Of a DNA stretch of 64,000 bases, positions 22,629 through 33,136 are shown piece by piece. The notes under the pieces were generated by a model. That model made no database searches. It was not told the origin of the DNA and saw nothing but the letters and a program-made list of their open reading frames with translations. This DNA is from Hypericum androsaemum. Lineage: Eukaryota > Streptophyta > Magnoliopsida > Malpighiales > Hypericaceae. A program made the translations under genes and the position numbers. The stretch covers positions 14,816,475-14,880,474 of the forward strand of contig OZ023197.1 in assembly GCA_963995505.1 (NCBI GenBank), given 5' to 3'. Position 1 is the stretch's first letter; each line of letters opens with the position of its first letter.

Positions 22629-23060
22629 TAATTTTAAAAAATGCAGTTCGACGAATCATTTGTATAAGCGGTCTATTTTTAGGGGTAAAAACGGTCTCTG
22701 CTTTGACAGTCCAAAATCTGGTCAGAGTGAATATTTTGTACTGGTTTTTGACTCGGACCGTCCGGTCTGACCGAATTTTATCCAAATCAGCAAAAAATAA
22801 AACAAAAAATTGTATTATATGCTAAATTTCTCTAAATAAACAAAAAAATAGATTTTATATGATATAAATTGGTTGATAATTATAAATTTTAAAATTTAAA
22901 ATCTATATATTTTTATTATTTAGTCTACATATTATTCGAATAATAGTAAAAAAATTAATAAAAATTATCTGGTCTGACCAGTGGTCCGATCGGTCGGACC
23001 AAATGAACTGAAAAACGGAGAAAATCCGACCCCTACCAAAATTCGTATTTTAAAACTATT
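22629..23060. repeat. MITE-like repeat, copy 1
   Basis: It is about 430 bp and matches 43268-43680 along its length, sharing words such as CCAAAATCTGGTCAGA, GGTCTGACC and TATTATTCGAATAATAGTAA. The ends are imperfect inverted repeats built on TTTTAAAA next to a GGGGTCGGAT-type word. AACGAAA occurs just outside both ends, a possible 7-8 bp target duplication. It has no coding capacity. Confidence 0.65.
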
Positions 23061-23484
23061 AACGAAAGGTCATTCCTAAATTACACGCAACAAAAACAAA
23101 GCACTTTACCTATAAATAACTAAATAAGCCCCATGAATCCCACCCTTTTCTCCATCCAGAATCAGAAAACAATAAGGACAAATTGGCAATCCCTTTCATA
23201 TGGTAAGTAAATGAAAGTATATGTTTATCCCTTTATTAGATGATTAGGTTTTAGGATCTACAATTTTGTGTTAATAACCTCTTAATTAATAAAAGAAAAT
23301 TGGTTTAATCGGGTTTTTAATAAATAGATGGATATATTGCTCATTTTATAACAAGTACACCATTTTGTTTGGCCATTTTCACGCTGAGGGCTTTCATAAT
23401 AATCATAGATCACAATCATATAATTAACAATCTTAGATTAAATAAATGAATGAATTTATTTAAATATAAATATACTTATTTGTT
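23061..23484. other. AT-rich intergenic DNA
   Basis: No gene, RNA or repeat recognised. Confidence 0.4.
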
Positions 23485-25832
23485 GAAGTGCAGTATCCAC
23501 AGGATCGTAACAAAATTTGTTACCGGTCAATTCTTGCCCACGAACAATCAAAGCAAGAACAATTTTTACAACTAAATATCTCGGAGTCGAATTGAGAGAA
23601 TTAAAATATCAAGCCCACTTGATATTTTGCCTCAGAAACCTTTTTCTTTGTCTTTGTCCTTCGTATAACCACTTTCACTTCATTTTTCTTCTCCTCTATA
23701 AGAGAAAAGCTATTTCGCTTCGTTACCACCAAAAGGTGAGTTTTATGCCATGTGGTCAAGCTACTAATAGCTTGTCAATGTATGAAGTGATGTGGCATCA
23801 TTAGCCACCAATAGGTGGAGGTGGCAACAACATGGTGATGTGGCATTCCCGTGATCAACATGGGTGAAAATCAACATCTCTCACTCACACATAATTGATC
23901 ATAATTAATATTCTCTCGTATCGTTAGGCAAATAGTTATCGTGCGGCCAGCATACATCGAGTGCACGTAGCTAAACTCAAGAGCACATATCGGCCACTTG
24001 AATGATAGCATCTCGATATCTCCATTACGTAAAATATGCTTTACCCTAGGTCTCATCTCACATTCTTGTTTCCACATGTGATTTCTGAAATAATCTATTC
24101 GTGTTCACTATTGTGTTGCTCTCAACATAATAGGCTTCTCGAATGTGATCGATAGGAAACCTTCTCCCTTAACTATAATTTTTCCATCATCGTCCAGCCT
24201 ACTTTTCTAGTCAGCCTTGCCAGGTCGAATCAAACCATAACTCTTTAAAGACTTTCCAAACTAGCACCACTGAATCATACTTCCAAAATATATTTAGGAT
24301 CTTAAGGTTAGAGTTCTAGAAACTATAGTTTTCGGAGTTGGTCTCACACTAGAGAAACTGAAATTACTTAATAATAAATTAATTTCTCATCCATTGGTCG
24401 TAGAGCACACATGACACAATTCATGTGCTATGGTGTTCTTTCCTCTAAAAGGAGAGCATGTCATTCACAAATAATACCATACTAGAGCATCAACCTCGAT
24501 GTTTACGAACAATGACTTTAGTCTTCCTGAAGACTACTCTAGGCTATCAAGACAGAATTATGGTAAGTTCCACTTACTTCTTACCATTAGATTCTATATA
24601 ATCCCATAAGTTCTGAGAACTCATTTAATGTAGCAACTATTGCTTGCACATAATCTTGCGCTTTAACAAGACTGCTCTTGTAGTTAAGCAAGACGACACT
24701 CATATTTTAGAACAGGCACTCGATATTCAAAAAATATTCTAAAATTGCCTCATCTCAATCAAGAATCAACCCATTGACTCACACTGAGGTAAACACATAT
24801 GTGAGTGCGCTACTTCTCTGTCCGACATGCATTAGTAAATGTTGCTCTAAATAACATTCACACACAACGTACTGCTGAAATAAAATTAATTATATTGAAC
24901 AACCAGTTCATTACAATGTGAGAAAATAATAGCATCTTCGCAAACCCTGGGACCTGATATATTTCTCAAAAATATCTCTAACTACACCCTTGGTTATTGG
25001 GTCTGCAGCCATATCTTGTGTAGATATGTACTTTATGCTCACCTCCTTACACGCAATCATATCCCTAACAAAGTAATATTTGATGTCGATATGCTTTACT
25101 CTGTTATGATATGTAGGATCCTTAGCAAAAGCTATCGACGTTTGATTATCGCAAAATAAGCTCACTAGTTCTTTTGAGTCCGTTAGGGATAAATGGCTCA
25201 AGAATCTCTTTAACCATACTGCCTATTGCACAGCAGCTGCAGAAGCTACATACTCAGCTTTCATAGTTGACATGGAGACACACGTCTATTTCTTGCTTCT
25301 CTATGAAATAGCACCCCCGCCAAGCAAGAAGACATATCTTGATGTGGATTTATTCTCGTCCACATCACCCCCCCAATCAGCATCGGTATAACCTCTCAAT
25401 GTTAGGTCTTGACCTTGATAACACAGTGAGTATTTTGCAGTCGTATTTAAGTACTTCATAATTCTCTTGACTGCTTTCCAATGTGCATTCCCTGGATTAG
25501 ACTGCTATCTGCATGCTATTCCAACAACATAGCAAATATCTGGTCTTGTACACAATATTGCATACATGAGATAACCAACCACATTGGCATAAGGAATTTT
25601 TATCATATCCCTCTCATGCTGAGCTGTTTTAGGACACTTGTCTTTATTGAGATGGTGACCTTTGACAATTGGGATATATTTAGAATTACTATCATTACAA
25701 TTGAATCATTCTACTACTTTATAGATATATGTCTCTTGTGAAAGAGACAATAGCCTTTTCGAACGATTCCTCGTGATCTTAACCCTGAGTATGTAATCAG
25801 TTTCTCCCATATCTTTCATTTCAAAGTTGGAG
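23485..25832 (-). mobile_element. 3' fragment of a Copia retrotransposon (copy D)
   Basis: Reading on the minus strand, reverse transcriptase begins abruptly at 25832 with [17 protein letters not shown] sequence. RNase H follows and ends near 24911. Then comes about 1.4 kb of non-coding DNA (3' untranslated region and probable LTR, with stretches rich in GATGTGGCA near 23780-23840). I could not place the LTR boundary. At 25832 the element joins a UGT exon fragment directly. Confidence 0.75.
24911..25832 (-). pseudogene. Copia RT/RNase H remnant
   Basis: Minus-strand translation shows the end of the RT domain, then the RNase H motifs SMSTMKAEYVASAAA, FCDNQTSIAFAKDP, RVKHIDIKYYFVRDM and ISTQDMAADPITKG. 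A TAG replaces the codon after AAAVQ near 25230, and further breaks occur between 25300 and 25830. The 5' two thirds of the element are absent. Confidence 0.9.
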
Positions 25833-26159
25833 CCTCTCCCAGCATCTCGGACATGCTAACACGAAAAGGGTCGAGGCATCTGATGTTGAGAAGGGAAAGC
25901 AGCGCCACCGAGTTCGTCTTAAAGGTCTCGAGTTTGGTCCCATGAGCTCTTCATGGATGCATCGGAAGGCGAAATGGGGGTGCTTGGAAGGGTCCAAGGA
26001 GTTGAACTTGGTGTGGATAATGGTGATGGAGAAGCCCTGGGAGTGGAGGATGTTTGCTAGTTGGATCATTGGGTTGATGTGGCCTTGTAATGGCAAAGGG
26101 AACAGAATCAATCTGTAACCTTGCTTGGGTTGTTCCATTTTCTTTCTTTCCAGTTCCAA
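25833..26159 (-). pseudogene. UGT76-like exon 1 fragment
   Basis: It starts [20 protein letters not shown] and keeps the family N-terminus with the catalytic-His region [20 protein letters not shown], then [14 protein letters not shown] sequence. A small deletion near 25940 shifts the frame compared with the copy at 43922-44432. Homology ends at about 25835, where Copia reverse transcriptase sequence starts. Only about the first 110 codons remain. Confidence 0.9.
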
Positions 26160-26740
26160 TATCTCCTATGTTGACTTGGAAGTTAGAGACTTGTATCTCT
26201 ACCGTTGGATAGAAAAAACCCGCTCTAATAAAGTTCGTTTGAGAATAACAATAATTAAAAGATCAACAGCTAAATTATAAACAAGTATAGTAATCTAAAC
26301 AATACTCGTAACACCATCCACATAGATGAATAATTATAATAATTTAATCAATATTTTTGAATTAGAGTTATGGGATTGGTCAATTTTTTTCTGATTCGTT
26401 TTCTTGGGGTTATGGCAGTATGGTTCCCCAGTATTATATTTCGTTAGTTACATCGAATTGGATGGAGCTTTCAAGATTTGGTCAAAATGGGATCTTGCTG
26501 AGTTGGATCCAACGAGAAGCTTGGTGTAATTTATTGTCATTAATATTATTTTAGTTGGAAGGTACAAAGCCAAATGCATTGTTTAATATTTACCAAGAAA
26601 ATTGTATTGTTTAATTAAGATCACTCTTGGTCAGACCAAGTGACGAAAAAAACATTGGCAGCTTGCTATGAAGCTACTAATCTACTCATATATAGTTCGG
26701 CTACTTACTCATCTGGTTTGCAAATGTCGTTTGCTATTAG
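26160..26740 (-). promoter_or_regulatory. duplicated UGT upstream region, copy 1
   Basis: From about 26380 to 26700 this is similar to 44510-44830, the upstream region of the UGT at 42298-44432 (shared words CTTGCTGAGT, GGATCCAACGA, TTGGCAGCTTGCTAT). The duplication therefore carried the promoter along with exon 1. Confidence 0.7.
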
Positions 26741-27784
26741 TCTATAGAATCACTCATTTTGTTTATCTATGTTCCAATTAGGTGTTTCTCGTCTAGTTAT
26801 ACGTCGAATAATTTTACTATGACAATATGTGGATTCCGTAGCGTGGCATGTTGTAGCAAGTATTTCCTGGTCTCTTCTTTGTTTTCTTGTATTTGGGGTG
26901 GACTTACAGTGTTATCGATGGCGTTCTTTTTTTCCGTTGTGTGTTTTTTCCTACAGGGTTTTCTCACGACGGAGTTTTTTACTGAGGCCAGCGATTGCAA
27001 CTCGTGCCTGATGGCATGGGGGCATGAGTAGAACATCTCTAGGTTTGTCGTTTAGTTCTTAAACACAACAGCTGCGTTTGTGAAGTAAGATTTGGATCAA
27101 CAGCTGCGATTTAGTTTTATCCCGTCTCCCTTTCCAGTCACATTTGCTCAAGTTGGGACTATCTTCCATCCATAGTTCAGCTTGTGGAGGTGTTAATCCA
27201 GCTAAGGAAGAAAACGCAGATGGGCCCAGAAAAGAAGTAACGAGGCCCACAGTTAAGTGTAAAGCACGAGACAGAGGAAAGGGTTAAATCGGGAAATTGC
27301 ACCATATAGCTTACACTGTACAACACATAGCTGCTGTAATGGAAAATATTCTCTTTTTTTCAACAAACTTTCTTTTCCAAGTTTCTCTTTCAGAATACCA
27401 AATGATGGTTTAAATTTATTATCTTACTGTAAAGTAGTCATATCTAAATTGTTGATCTTTGTAAATCGATTATCTTTATAAATAAACTTTCTTATCTTAA
27501 ACTAAATAAATAAATAAAATATTTGGGAAACAAATGTCAACAAACCCTAGCCTTGTTCCTATATAGATACTCGAGACAACAAGCACTAAGGATAGGGGTG
27601 AGTATGGTTCCACTTGAACTGTGGAACCAGAAATTTCGGAACCAATAATTCTAGTACTTTGATTCAAAATCATAGTCATGGTTCCAAGAACCTTCGAAAA
27701 AGTTTCTGATTATAGTTTGTAATTTTACAAAACCGTAACCAATGTTTCGATTTTGGAACCATAAATGGTTGACGGGTCAAAGAC
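26741..27784. other. intergenic DNA without a recognised gene
   Basis: Several short open frames exist but none resembles a known family. Between about 27590 and 27770, GGTTCCA/TGGAACC words recur in both orientations, suggesting an old inverted-repeat element. Confidence 0.4.
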
Positions 27785-27950
27785 AAAATGGACGTCAAGA
27801 AGATCTTCCGATTTAAATGGTTGTTGACGTGGGAGGGTGTTTGTCTAGGCAAGAGATGACGCTATCATCCGGAGTTATTAGGCGACTAGAGGATGCCACC
27901 ATTTGTGTTCTTATCAGCCTAGGATTTGGATCAGTTGTCTCAGGGCAGGT
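27785..27950. pseudogene. chimera of gene-C exon 1 start (+) and antisense UGT exon 2 fragment (-)
   Basis: On the plus strand, 27790 onward reads MDVKKIFRFKW, a diverged copy of the MDVKKLLRFGC start at 28404. From about 27830 to 27950 the DNA matches 42866-42980 of UGT copy B in the same orientation as that gene's antisense strand (shared GGGAGGGTGTTTGTCTAG). Both parts are short and broken. Confidence 0.7.
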
Positions 27951-28362
27951 GTTTGGCGGGGTGAAACTTTTTTCTTAATGTAGTAATTTAACTATTTTTA
28001 TTATAATATTAAATTGATAATATTTAGAATGATGGAGGTGGAGGAGGATAGTTGTAGTTAGAATGATGGTCTAAGTTGATAATCTTTCTACAAAGGGAGG
28101 AGTCGTAGTTAGAATAGAATACGAAGGGGTCTTTTTTTCGTCTTTGGACTCTGATTAAGGAGAGTTGTAGTTAGAATGATAATCATTCTATGAAGCGATG
28201 GAGGAGTTATAGAATAGTCAGAATACCGAGGACTCATGACGAGTTATTTGACATAATAATCATATATAAATCGAAAATCTTTATGTGAAAAAATAAATAG
28301 AACCCTAACCTTGTTCTTCATACATAGATAGATAAATTCTCTCCAGAAAAGAAAGCCGTAAC

Positions 28363-28365
<3 letters not shown>
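27951..28365. other. low-complexity spacer with GTAGTTAGAAT repeats
   Basis: The word GTAGTTAGAAT recurs at about 28053, 28107 and 28169, as degenerate tandem copies. No gene. Confidence 0.5.

Positions 28366-28398
<33 letters not shown>
28366..28398. repeat. (GA)n microsatellite
   Basis: Sixteen to seventeen GA units lie in the position expected for the 5' UTR of the reading frame starting at 28404. Confidence 0.95.
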
Positions 28399-28403
<5 letters not shown>

Positions 28404-30102
28404 ATGGACGTGAAGAAGCTTCTCCGATTTGGCTGCCCAGCCTCGAGGCCGCCTCCTCCGCCGCAATCAGCAAGCCATCCTCCTCCATTCGTCGGCTTCT
28501 CAAGTGGTCCAAAAAACCACCTCCGTCTTGTATGCAAATCAAGCCATCGCTCCATCGTCTCGGTTTCCACCATCAGGACGCTAATTGATCGTGCTTTTCC
28601 GGAAGGAGATGTTACACAAGTGTTTCCCTACATGAGCGAATTCGGCCTCGTTTATTCTGCGCTCCGCGTAGAGGTTAGTTACTACTCGACTCAGCTCTAA
28701 GTATTAGAGAATTCGAAAATAAAAAGCTCTTTAAATTTTCACTTTGTAAATGGTTTCCTACGCACAGGTTCTGTGGCTCATTAAGGTTTGGGAAGAGATC
28801 TCCCCGGAGGCCTAATCCTTGCTCCATTCCCTGGTCAACCGAGACAACGCCGACCATATCATGAATGGCTTAATAGATGCTAAGTGTAACGAAGTTCCCC
28901 TCTATTACGTCCTTAGTAGGAATTGGTTATTCGATGCTAAGGACAACCACGGTCCCCTCTCTTAAATCCAAGGCGTCCATGATATGAATGGCTTAATAGA
29001 AGATGCTAAGCATAACGACATTCCGAAAGGCGTCTATAAAATCGGGAATTGGTTAATAGATGCTAAGCATATCGACGTTCCCAAAGGCGTCCATGATATG
29101 AATGGATTATTAGATGCTAACCATAACGACGATGCCCTCTATTAGGTGGAAGCCGTCCGGTCCTTCTTGAAGGGAGCGTGTTCTGATGCCGAGGTGTGTG
29201 AGTTGGTGGGTTCCTCATGCATAGAGGAGGACATTGACAGTCTGGCTCGTGGGTTGATGCTCAAGGAGGCAATGGATAAGGTCGTCCTTCCTGCCATGGA
29301 TTATGGCCATGGATTATGCTTGTTTTGAGCCCGTGTATTCTCTGGTAGATAGTCTCATTTACTATGCTTCATTGTTGGTTGAACAAAGGGCGGAAATTGC
29401 AGACTGCCAACGCCCAACTTGCTCAAGAGTTTGTTGGGTCCCTAGGATTGTCTGTGAAGCCCCAGGTAAGTGATATTCTCTTAATTAATAATCCCATCGG
29501 TCAAACTATTTAATTGGCCGGCGCTGGTGTCTATTTAATTGGCCGGCGCTGGCTTTGCAGACACAGGAATATGCTCGGCCCCTTATCTCGGCGATTAATT
29601 TATTCAACATGATTTTGATGGATTTTGATTCTACCATGTCGAAGTTGATAGACTTGCATCAGGCGGTTCGTCTTTATTATATAGTTTTTTTTCACTTCTT
29701 TTTGTTGAAAATCTGTCTTAGTTCTTTTCTTCTTCGTCTTCTTTTTTTTTTTGGGTCAATACAAAAAAATGACCCTATCAATGCCTGGGAGTTTCCAGTC
29801 TTTCTGGTGACTTTGACCATAGTAAAAGTTTACTGCATATTGCTACATTTTCTCGCACTCTACCGAAGGTAAATTTTTACTAGTTTCTCATGTGTGTCTG
29901 ATTACTGTCGAATTTTAGGTGACATTAATTTTGTATTCTGTGTGTGTGTGCAGAGGAGGGAGCCTTGCCTTTGTCATCTAATAAAACCTTCTTCTGGGGT
30001 CTTGTTGAAGACCTTCATTTGTCTCTTGTCGGATACCAAATTGCCAAGGATGGAATAAGAAAGCTTAAGGAATTCATCTTTTACCAACCATATTACCAAT
30101 AG
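28404..30102 (+). pseudogene. gene C, unknown plant protein with internal repeats, broken
   Basis: Exon 1 (28404-28673, 90 codons) starts MDVKKLLRFGCPASRPPPPP and looks like a basic, Pro-rich leader. Exon 2 begins at 28768 but meets TAA at 28813-28815, TAA near 28962 and TAG near 29142. Between 28860 and 29140 it repeats a unit of the type HDMNGLIDAKHNDVPKGV about four times, alternating with IGNWLIDAK. The following part (VEAVRSFLKGACSDAEVCEL) is interrupted by a 13-bp tandem duplication of CATGGATTATGGC near 29295 that shifts the frame. Later exon-like pieces read TQEYARPLISAINLFNMILM (29561-29665) and FFWGLVEDLHLSLVGYQIAK to a stop at 30102. I do not recognise the family. Confidence 0.6.
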
Positions 30103-30124
30103 CTAGCTAGTTCCCAAACTTGTT

Positions 30125-30360
30125 CTTCTTTTAGAGTATCGGATTGGTTGTTCTACAGTAATTTGTTAATTGAAAAGATCCGGGCGGCTGTGATCCAGAT
30201 TTGAAAATTTTGTTTCTATTGTAGTTGGATCTGGACCCACTCTTTTGAGAGTATCAGATTTGTTGATCTACAATAGTTTGTTAATTAAAAATATCCCGGT
30301 GGGCTGTGATCCAGATTTGAAAATTTTGTTTTTATTGTAGTTGGATTTGGATCCACTCAT
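30125..30360. repeat. tandem duplication of a unit of about 117 bp
   Basis: Two adjacent copies share GCTGTGATCCAGATTTGAAA and TTTTGTTTNTATTGTAGTTG-type sequence, with a few substitutions. It lies in the 3' flank of gene C. Confidence 0.85.
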
Positions 30361-30703
30361 TATATTATTTAGAATCTATATCCAGGGTGATTTTCTGAAA
30401 TGGTGTTCAGTAGCAGCCGTTTTACAAGAATGGAGTCCTCGAGAAATGTTTTACCAATCTAGTGTTGGTACGAAAATGACCTGGGCTTAGCGTTTTGAAA
30501 AATAAGAAAATGGCGAGTCGCTGGCGTTTGAGTCTTCGGAACGACCCTTCTGGGCCGTTTACCGACTGAAGCTGCGAATTGTAATCAGTCGCCTTGAACT
30601 CTGATTATGGCTTGGCTCCGGCTCAAGCTTGCGTGGAACGCCCTTCCTGTGCCGTTTTCACAAGATTCCTACCAGCTGGAGCCAGCTGGTAGCCACTTGG
30701 ACA

Positions 30704-31242
30704 AAACGGGGACTCCATGCCGTTTTCGTGTAAATGCTGATCTATAAAACAGACTTGTCTGCTTAATCTCTGAGAATATATTTTCCTTGTTTAGTGAGGA
30801 GAGGAAGCGAAAGTTATTATGTCATCTTCGAATACTTGGTACGAGTTCAATGATAGTTGAAGATACAATAATAACAAATGTGGAAGAACTGTTCGTGCTC
30901 TGGTAAGAATTTTTGAAAAAATCCCGAAATTCAAAACCCTAATTACCTCTTTTTTAAAATTTAATCCTAACCTGATTTGGGGGAGAGAAAGTTGTGTCGC
31001 CGAGAAGAGCTGGTGGTAGCGGCGGCAAGGGCAGGTGGTCGCTGGCTTGGTAGCCCGTGGTGGTGGCCGTTATGAATAATTCGCGGAAAGGATTGGAATC
31101 GTTTAATTCGCATAATACTGGTTTCAAGGATAAAAAAAGACAGAAGCAAGAAGATTAGATTCGTTTAATTCGCGGAGTGCTGATTTTAAGTGGAGTACAG
31201 CTCGCCCAGCAATTACACGAAAACGGCATAAGTCCCCGTAGT
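30704..31242. repeat. inverted-repeat-bounded segment of about 540 bp
   Basis: ACGGGGACTCCATGCCGTTT at the left end and its near-perfect reverse complement at the right (ending GGCATAAGTCCCCGT) form 27-28 bp inverted repeats. The interior also holds a local duplication of TCGTTTAATTCGC (31097 and 31161). It could be a small DNA transposon; no target duplication was recognised. Confidence 0.5.
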
Positions 31243-31717
31243 CGAATCAAATTTATAAATAAATGACCTCACCTTATTTATTGTTGTACACGGAGATTCT
31301 AACAAGTGACGGATGGTGATGAGAAGTTATCAATCTTGCTTGTTTTGTCTAAACTATGATCAAATCCTTTGCAGGCAACATTGGTGCACAAGTCTAGACT
31401 TCTGCAAATTGGTCACCCACGAACAGACAAGTAAAAAGTATTTCCTGAGGATCAAGCCGGTGCTCATGAGACCTCCCTTCCGCGTCGTGGCATCGGAACA
31501 AGCGGAGAAAATCGCAACAATCCTATCTTCGCCACTCCATAAGGCATCTCTTTCTTGTTTGGCATCGGAACCAGACAATAAAAATGAAAAATGAAACAAC
31601 AAAAATTAAAGGGTGAACAACGCAAGGAAGAAGGTGCTTCTAGCAAGTGGTCACCAACTTGTTGCTAGCCCTGGTATGCACTTCCATGTTCTTGCCCACA
31701 GCCAGTCCTCCTCTGTC
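31243..31717. other. spacer, no gene recognised
   Basis: An open frame of 93 codons (31313-31594) resembles nothing I know and has no other support. Confidence 0.35.
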
Positions 31718-31722
31718 GGAAG

Positions 31723-32592
31723 TGTTGTGTGTCGGAGTGGTGTACTTGATTAGGATCTACTTCAGTTGAGGCAAGTGTTGGATACTTTCTCCGTAAGACG
31801 AGATTGCCCCGTATATTTCAGTACGGTACGGGCTTCGGCAATCGTCCCCAAGATACAACGACTGTTTAGGGCGTTTCCAAGTTTTCTAAGTGAAGAACGG
31901 GGGGAGAGGAGAAGTCAACAATGCTAGGAGGTGCACTTGCTGCTGGGATGAGAATTCTGGCAGGGGGCAGGCCTATTTATAGGCTGGAGGAGGTAGGGAG
32001 GCAGCCACCCCGAAGCGACGCGTCCGCTCGGCCAACAGGCTGATTGGCTGCGCTCGTGGCCCTTCGGTGGCTTCTGGATCCTTTCAGGCGCGCCCAGGCT
32101 GCGCTGGCGCCCTTTCGTAGCCCTTCAGCCTTCTGGAAGTCTCCCGGACTTTCCAGCCCGTCGTGCCTCTTCGGCGGCCAACCTGAAGGCGCTCGCAGGT
32201 CCTCGTCGCTTCGGTAGCTGCGCAGCTCCCTCCGGACCCGGACAAAATACTTAAGGCTCCTCCAGCTCCTCGCGACGATGCGCACGTGCGAAGTGCCAAG
32301 TGCGCCACAAAGCGCCCATTGTGACCTGCGTCTAATGCGTCATGCGCGCGTGCGCGTGCTCGTGCTCGTGCTCGGACGGTGCTTCGCACCGTCCTCGCAG
32401 GCAGCTAGCGGTGGGTCAGCCTTTTAGGAAGTCAATCAAGTTGAAAGGCAAGGAGGGGAATTCCTTATAAACAAGGAAATCCTCCTTGCTCTATTCAATG
32501 TGGGATTGCAACCTTCCATCTCCCTTTTGGGCCTTTCCTTTGGGCCTTTCCTTTATTGGGCTTGCATTGAATTTTCCATTCAAAACCCAACA
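31723..32592 (-). repeat. 3' LTR of Copia copy B (870 bp)
   Basis: In element orientation the LTR begins TGTTGGGTTTTG at 32592 and ends CCGACACACAACA at 31723. Compared with the 5' LTR it lacks about 60 bp near 31880 but keeps a segment near 31915 (GGAGAAGTCAACA) that the 5' LTR lacks. Confidence 0.95.
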
Positions 32593-33136
32593 ATCCCCCA
32601 CATGAATGATGATTAATGCATGCATACTCTAATCAAAAGTTCTGACGTGTTATTATTGCATCGAGATAGGTAGCTTGCGGCTTTGAACCTTCTCTAGTAA
32701 TATGTTATCGGATTTACTCGCTGCTCGGTGAACGCGATGTTTTGAACTGTCAGCTTTTGGTGTAAACCAAGACAATAACATTTACACAATAATAACCCTA
32801 GTATATTTAGGTTCTCACGTTGTGTCCGTTTCGGCCATGGACCGTATCTTGGATTCATAAGTATTTTTTTCCATTTGAAGCGGCCTCACTTCACACTTAC
32901 ATAGGTGATCTCCTATCAGGAGTATCCTGCCATACTCCACCTTAATCAAGGTATAGGAATTATTAAAAGCATAATGCTTAACCTTACCACACCTCTGCAG
33001 GTTAATACCTGGGCAGCTTCTGAGAATGAGATAGGTTCCAGGTGATTAACCGAACCCTCCATAACTTAGTTTTCTCATTGAACCAAGTTTGTGGGATCTC
33101 CACTCATCATGGTTGAGTTACCTCTATAGACGTTCT

